From positions 1 to 37,965 of the forward strand of contig CAYZMH010000021.1 in assembly GCA_964479445.1 (NCBI GenBank): a stretch of 37,965 nucleotides of DNA. Direction: 5' to 3'. The position numbers were made by a program, and so were the translations under genes. The stretch is from CAYZMH01 sp964479445 (GTDB lineage: Bacteria; Bacteroidota; Bacteroidia; Bacteroidales; GCA-2748055). The notes beneath the pieces were generated by a model, which was not told where the DNA came from, searched no databases, and saw only the letters and a list, made by a program, of their open reading frames with translations. Position 1 is the stretch's first letter; each line of letters starts with the position of its first letter. Positions 33,620 to 37,965 of this stretch are shown here, in pieces.

Positions 33620-36469
33620 TCAGTCACCTTGTTCTTCAAATGTCAGGATAAATTCATTGAGATTTACATTGCGAGTCAGGTTGAACTTCTTGCGCAGCCG
33701 GTATCGGTGATTTTCCACCCCGCGGACCGATATTTTCATAAGAGAAGAAATCTCTTTGGAAGACAGGTTCATCCGCAGGTATGTACAAAAGCGTAGGTCG
33801 GACTGGGTGAGATCCGGGTAGGTTTTGATCAATTGCTGGATAAAGGCTTCATGCGCATTTTCCAGATTGGTTTCAAATAACTTCCAATCATCTCCTCCTG
33901 ATATATTTCTGTTGATCTTTTTTAAGGCTGAGTTGTAAAATTTATCGGGATAGCGGGATCCCAGCTTTGCTTTGTGTTCACGGAGCATCTTTTTTAATTC
34001 GAAGAGAAATTCATTCTTTTTTATGATAGCCATGGTTGAATTTGCCAGCTCTCTTGACTTGAAATCCAGTTTTGTCTGAAGGTTCTGGTTCCTTAATCTG
34101 ATCAGTTCCTGTTCTTTTTGTGCTCGTAATTTCTGTTCCTGTTTTCTAATCCTGATGATGGCCCTGTATCTCACAAATAGTATGCTTAAGGTTAAAAGGC
34201 ACAAATAGATTATAAGCGCTACCGTCGAGAGGTACCAGGGAGAGAACACCTTGAGCTGAACCAGGTGAGGCTGGGATCGTTCGTTCCATTCATTTTCAGC
34301 GTATACCTCAACAACATAGTCTCCGGAAGGTATCCTGTTCAGGTATATTTCCGGTGAATAAACCGGTTCAGACAATCCCGGCTGAAGACCGATTATACGG
34401 TACCTCAGGTGAACAGGTCCGTCGAAATAAGTAGGGTAAGCATAACGCAACCGGATTGAGTTTTTTGTATAAGGTACCCGGTAGATTTTTCTCCCTGCAG
34501 GAAGAGAAAGTACATCACCGCCTCTATCCTCCACTGAAATGGCTCGAAGTTTCAACGCAGAGGTCATCTCTTTCCGCAGGGTGTCATCATGTGCATCCAG
34601 AAAGGCATACCCATTTGCCAGGCAATATATCGCTTTTTTTTCTGTCAGCGGAACAATGTTTTCAAATCCATCAACGGTTTGATGATCAAAGATATTCGAT
34701 GGAAATTTAAGGAGCAGGGCAATGTGTTGCTCCTTGATCTTAAATAGTCCGGCGGACTCCTTGGTAATAAACCAATAATGGTGATCGGGTGCCGGAATGA
34801 TACGGTGGGCAGTACGAAAAGCTTTTAGCCCGGCATTCAATTGCTCATAGGGAATAACAGCATCATGGATTCCATCATAGGTGTACATCTTTTTCCCTGT
34901 TGTAAAAACCACCTGGTTATTCACCTTAAAAACATGAATGCCATACTCCTGTCCGAGTACCGATTGCTTTCCATAATAGGTTTTATTAATTACGCTGTCC
35001 TGCTTTTCATTTAACCTTAGCTTGTAAATGCCCCGATGCATATGGCTTGCCCAGATGTTCTCCTTGTAATCCATTTCAATGTACCGGATCAACTCTGAAA
35101 AATTCTTAATAAGCCCCGCGATATGCCATTTTGAATGGTTCTTTTTATAGATTACAATCTTTGAATAGGTGCACTGGAAAAGTCTGTGCTCTTTGAACGG
35201 GTGTTTGATAATGTTAAATCCCCCTCCAATATCAGATATTTTGCTGATCCCGGTTCCGTTAACTGTATAGGTACCCGCATTATGGCCCACAAAAAGGGTT
35301 CCGTCAATGATCCTGCAATCCCAAACCTGATCCTGGGTGCCTTCTACCAGTTCAAAATGTTCATCTAATTCATCACGGGCTTTGCGGTACAAACCCTGGT
35401 TTGTACCGAGATACAGGGAATCCCTGTAGATTGCTGCACTATAGGAGGCCCCGGTTTTTTTGCATGAGTGGATTTCATAGGAAGGGCTTTTCCCGGGACG
35501 TATGTAAGAGAGTCCCCGGTCAAGCGCTGCCCAGATTCCGTTATTTGTGTAATATAAGTCTAATATCGTATTGTTTTGGAGTCCGTTACTTTCGTTGATG
35601 GTAACCATGCTTCCGGATTCGGATAACCCGATAATCCCTCCCTGTATAGTTCCGACAAGAAGTGTAGAATCAGTTAAAAGACGGGCTGTTTTAATAGTGT
35701 TCTTGATAAAAAAATCCTGAAGATCGGGGAAGAAATTGGTAACCGTCTTTCCATCATAATAGAATATCCCATGTTTTGATGTCCCGATCAGGTAGCCCTC
35801 TTCCCAGGGGAGCATAAACATGATAAACTTATCTGCAAAGAGCTCGGGAGTGAGAAAAGAGTTTAGCAGGGTGCCTTCCAGTTTGAAAACACCCTCGTTT
35901 CTCACATGGACGAACGTGTTGCTCCCCACTGAAGATATGCTGCTATAAAATTCATGTTCCCTGATCACATGCATTGTATCATCCCGGTAGACAAAAATAC
36001 TTCTGAACGAATGAAAAATCACCTGTTCATCCTGAACAATAATGTCCCAAAACTCTTCATTTTCCTTTATTTGGTCTTTACAGGCAGGTAAGAGGGAAGT
36101 ATATCGTAGCCTGGATAAGGAGTCCCATTGCCAATATCCGAGGTTCCTGTAACCAGCCGTATAGATCCGGTTTTGAACTGAATCATACGCTACGGCCCTC
36201 AGGTTTCGGATCATTTCACGACTATGGAGTTCCCAGGATAATCCATCATAGACCAGTAATCCCTTGTGATTGGCTGCGTAAATATAACCCTCACTATCCT
36301 GGTCCAGAGCCCAGTTTTGAAAAGCAGCCCCATAATGATTTTTGGTGAAATTCCTGATCTGATACTTTTTATTCGCTTCACTGGCATCTACCACATTGAA
36401 ACCTGCCGTAAGAACGAACAGGATTACAATAAAGCAACTGATTTCAGGTGATCGGTATCGCAAAGTCAT
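33620..36469 (-). CDS. Membrane-bound beta-propeller / Y_Y_Y / LuxR-type regulator
   Basis: A 949-residue one-piece sensor-regulator. After a signal/anchor segment (about 10-30) comes a long beta-propeller region (about 40-690) with repeated units such as GLLVYDGLSW and GIFYYDGKTV. A triple-tyrosine (Y_Y_Y) domain follows (about 690-755; LRYRIIGLQPG, then SGDYVVEVYAEN). Next are one membrane helix (about 757-778), a coiled coil rich in Gln/Glu/Arg, and a C-terminal LuxR-like helix-turn-helix (LTQSDLRFCTYLRMNLSSKE, then ISVRGVENHRYRLRKKF). There is no histidine kinase domain. Such proteins sense glycans in the periplasm and control adjacent carbohydrate genes. It diverges from a GH31 gene, its probable target. 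Confidence 0.88.
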   Translation of the reverse strand: MTLRYRSPEISCFIVILFVLTAGFNVVDASEANKKYQIRNFTKNHYGAAFQNWALDQDSEGYIYAANHKGLLVYDGLSWELHSREMIRNLRAVAYDSVQNRIYTAGYRNLGYWQWDSLSRLRYTSLLPACKDQIKENEEFWDIIVQDEQVIFHSFRSIFVYRDDTMHVIREHEFYSSISSVGSNTFVHVRNEGVFKLEGTLLNSFLTPELFADKFIMFMLPWEEGYLIGTSKHGIFYYDGKTVTNFFPDLQDFFIKNTIKTARLLTDSTLLVGTIQGGIIGLSESGSMVTINESNGLQNNTILDLYYTNNGIWAALDRGLSYIRPGKSPSYEIHSCKKTGASYSAAIYRDSLYLGTNQGLYRKARDELDEHFELVEGTQDQVWDCRIIDGTLFVGHNAGTYTVNGTGISKISDIGGGFNIIKHPFKEHRLFQCTYSKIVIYKKNHSKWHIAGLIKNFSELIRYIEMDYKENIWASHMHRGIYKLRLNEKQDSVINKTYYGKQSVLGQEYGIHVFKVNNQVVFTTGKKMYTYDGIHDAVIPYEQLNAGLKAFRTAHRIIPAPDHHYWFITKESAGLFKIKEQHIALLLKFPSNIFDHQTVDGFENIVPLTEKKAIYCLANGYAFLDAHDDTLRKEMTSALKLRAISVEDRGGDVLSLPAGRKIYRVPYTKNSIRLRYAYPTYFDGPVHLRYRIIGLQPGLSEPVYSPEIYLNRIPSGDYVVEVYAENEWNERSQPHLVQLKVFSPWYLSTVALIIYLCLLTLSILFVRYRAIIRIRKQEQKLRAQKEQELIRLRNQNLQTKLDFKSRELANSTMAIIKKNEFLFELKKMLREHKAKLGSRYPDKFYNSALKKINRNISGGDDWKLFETNLENAHEAFIQQLIKTYPDLTQSDLRFCTYLRMNLSSKEISSLMKISVRGVENHRYRLRKKFNLTRNVNLNEFILTFEEQGD

Positions 36470-36695
36470 ACGAAGAATAAATATACATATTTAACAGGAT
36501 TTTCGTTCATCTTTTTCCTGGTTGTTCTACAGCATATTTGCCAAAATCTCTTTTTTAACAAATGAAACAGACACATATACAATAAATTAACAAATTCAGA
36601 GAGGTCGTTATTATGAAATGGCGTATTTGTTATTTGCATCGGTTTTAGTCATAAGTAAATTTCATGAATTATTTTACCAGTGTTTTTCGAGTGAA

Positions 36696-36712
36696 TTTGT
36701 GAATTTCACAAA
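36696..36712. promoter_or_regulatory. Perfect inverted repeat upstream of the GH31 gene, possible operator
   Basis: TTTGTGA (36696-36702), spacer ATT, TCACAAA (36706-36712): a perfect 7 bp inverted repeat. It lies just upstream of the -33 position of the promoter defined by the TATGTTTG box, where an activator would bind. The rest of the 308 bp divergent stretch (36470-36777) is AT-rich; the only open frame in it is an 11-codon one at 36615, which I do not call. Confidence 0.45.
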
Positions 36713-36740
36713 CGGAGAGATTAATCAATAAATTACATCT

Positions 36741-36748
36741 TATGTTTG
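36741..36748 (+). promoter_or_regulatory. Probable GH31 promoter, -7 box
   Basis: TATGTTTG fits TAnnTTTG exactly. It contains the upstream in-frame ATG (36742), so that codon would lie ahead of the transcript start (about 36755); this decides the GH31 start in favour of 36778. No -33 TTTG is present at the usual distance, which suggests activator dependence. Confidence 0.5.
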
Positions 36749-36777
36749 AACACATCAATTTTCAGCTGCAGGCTATC

Positions 36778-37965
36778 ATGAAAAAAGTTACAGCCCTTGG
36801 GCTTTTCTTTTTTGTCCTAACAGGAGTCTTTTTCCTGGCGGGATGCACTAGAGAGGACTATATTACTTCAGAAAGTACGGGAGACGAAGAATATGTTTCA
36901 ATCAGGTTGGATTTATCTGCCGACCACCCGGTCGTTATGAAGGCAAAAGGGAGTGAGGGAAGTATCTATTTTAAAACAGAAGAAGGGATTCGGTGGCTTA
37001 AAGGAGAAAGACGTTTTCGCAGAGGGAAAGAGAACCGGTATACCGGGAGATGGAACCTGGATAGCCGGGAGATTGAGATTTCCTTTCGCAAGGAGAACGA
37101 CCGCCTCTATTTTGACTTCACCGCTGATCCGGATCAGGATATTGAGGGGTGGGGTATGTACCTTGAAGCTTCGGAGGAGGAATATTTTTCCGGACTGATT
37201 GAGCGCACGGTTGACGGGCATCAATCCGAATCCTGGGAAGAGGATGTGGAGACCGGGCTGAACCTCAGGGGTCATAAGGTGGAGATGATGATTCAACCGA
37301 CAATGGGGCTGAATGCTCCGTTCTATCTTTCTTCAAGGGGTTATGGCATATTCATTAAAGGAACATGGCCCGGTGAATATGATCTTTGTAAAAGTGATCC
37401 CGAACGAGTGCATATCGCTTTTGAGGGACCTGAATTATCAGGAATTATCTATACCTCGAACCATCCCGGGAAGATTATTAAAAACCATGCACTGGATGCA
37501 GGTCCCAGCATTGTCCCTCCCAGGTGGGTGTTTCGTCCGATTCGCTGGAGAGATGACCATGCCAATAAGGATACCTATTACGATGGCACCCCGGCACCGG
37601 AGGTTTTCAATTCAATGGTAACGGAAGATATCCTTATGATGGAGGCTTTTGACATTCCATGCGGTGCTTACTGGATAGACAGACCATGGGCTATGGGGCC
37701 TATCGGATATGATGATTTTGATTGGGATCCCGACCGTTTTCCCAATGCCGGTAAGATGCTGGAATGGCTCCATAGCAAAGGAATCAAGCCCCTCTTATGG
37801 ATCGCACCCTGGGTTTCCGGGGATATGGCCGATACCGCCCGCAACCGGGCATACAACATTCCGTTTACAGAAACAGGGGAAGACGGACATCAGCGATACG
37901 GGGAGGATAACGACCTGGCATTGATCGATTTTACAAATAAGGAAGCGGTTGCATGGTGGCAGCAG
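36778..37965 (+). CDS. GH31-family glycoside hydrolase, lipoprotein (3' end cut by window edge)
   Basis: 396 codons of a glycoside hydrolase of the alpha-glucosidase/alpha-xylosidase family GH31. The ATG at 36778 starts a lipoprotein signal ending at Cys23 (FFLAGC), so the enzyme is envelope-anchored. Residues ~35-260 are the beta-rich N-terminal domain. The (beta/alpha)8 barrel begins at about 270 with PRWVFRPIRWRDD, followed by FDIPCGAYWIDRPWA, DFDWDPDRFPNAGKML and GIKPLLWIAPW, all GH31 hallmarks. The catalytic nucleophile and acid/base lie past the window edge. Probably controlled by the divergent beta-propeller regulator. Substrate unknown. Confidence 0.93.
   Translation, partial: MKKVTALGLFFFVLTGVFFLAGCTREDYITSESTGDEEYVSIRLDLSADHPVVMKAKGSEGSIYFKTEEGIRWLKGERRFRRGKENRYTGRWNLDSREIEISFRKENDRLYFDFTADPDQDIEGWGMYLEASEEEYFSGLIERTVDGHQSESWEEDVETGLNLRGHKVEMMIQPTMGLNAPFYLSSRGYGIFIKGTWPGEYDLCKSDPERVHIAFEGPELSGIIYTSNHPGKIIKNHALDAGPSIVPPRWVFRPIRWRDDHANKDTYYDGTPAPEVFNSMVTEDILMMEAFDIPCGAYWIDRPWAMGPIGYDDFDWDPDRFPNAGKMLEWLHSKGIKPLLWIAPWVSGDMADTARNRAYNIPFTETGEDGHQRYGEDNDLALIDFTNKEAVAWWQQ

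Noticed and set aside
33536..33796. Short plus-strand frame after the rhodopsin
   Set aside because: Starts inside the rhodopsin terminator and runs opposite the 3' end of the LuxR-type regulator.
36615..36650. Possible 11-codon leader peptide in the regulator/GH31 gap
   Set aside because: No ribosome-binding context or attenuator-like structure beside it; chance open frames of this size are common in AT-rich DNA.
1..37965. CRISPR arrays, tRNA/rRNA genes, insertion sequences, phage genes
   Set aside because: Looked for direct repeats with spacers, cloverleaf-like stretches and transposase or integrase motifs in the gaps; none seen, though faint or partial RNAs cannot be excluded by eye.

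Overview
This window is a piece of a Bacteroidota chromosome, most likely from a marine or saline member near Bacteroidales/Marinilabiliales (the order is a guess). The evidence is a type IX secretion (T9SS) sorting tail, a DUF4836-type lipoprotein, the small AraC proteins typical of the phylum, a beta-propeller/Y_Y_Y/LuxR one-piece regulator, TAnnTTTG-type -7 promoter boxes, and a rhodopsin almost identical in its key residues to the Na+ pump KR2. No rRNA, tRNA, CRISPR array, insertion sequence or phage gene was seen. The window edges cut two genes: asd at the left and a GH31 glycosidase at the right.

Layout. 1-10.1 kb is housekeeping: asd (minus, cut); a secreted lamin-tail-domain protein (plus); a minus-strand operon lpxK > purine nucleoside phosphorylase > Fsr-like MFS transporter; sppA (minus); folK (plus); radC and rpsT (minus). 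10.3-14.3 kb carries a minus-strand lipoprotein/ABC ATPase/FtsX-type permease operon and a small outer-membrane protein. 14.5-22.9 kb is the most unusual part: an AraC-type regulator followed by seven tightly packed plus-strand genes. They encode a PqqD-like protein, an ATP-grasp ligase, a T9SS-exported protein, a fold-III PLP decarboxylase-like enzyme, a urea-transporter/M23-peptidase fusion, a TPR plus beta-barrel protein and a TPR protein. The set looks like one pathway: recognise and ligate, decarboxylate, transport or process, then handle at the envelope. I do not recognise it as a described system. An EamA transporter and mnmH (selU) follow.

25.4-32.5 kb is an AT-rich surface-glycan cluster. 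The minus strand encodes a MaoC-type hydratase, a CitE-type lyase and a NeuD/PglD-like acyltransferase, headed by a frameshifted remnant of a DegT aminotransferase. The plus strand encodes an intact DegT sugar aminotransferase, a Wzx-type flippase, a sulfotransferase and a WecF-like transferase. Together they suggest a 4-amino-4,6-dideoxy sugar N-acylated with an unusual CoA-derived acid, built into a sulfated glycan.

32.6-33.5 kb is a stand-alone NDQ sodium-pumping rhodopsin with its own terminator. 33.6-38 kb is a divergent pair, a large membrane-bound LuxR-type regulator and a GH31 lipoprotein glycosidase. This is probably the edge of a carbohydrate-use locus.
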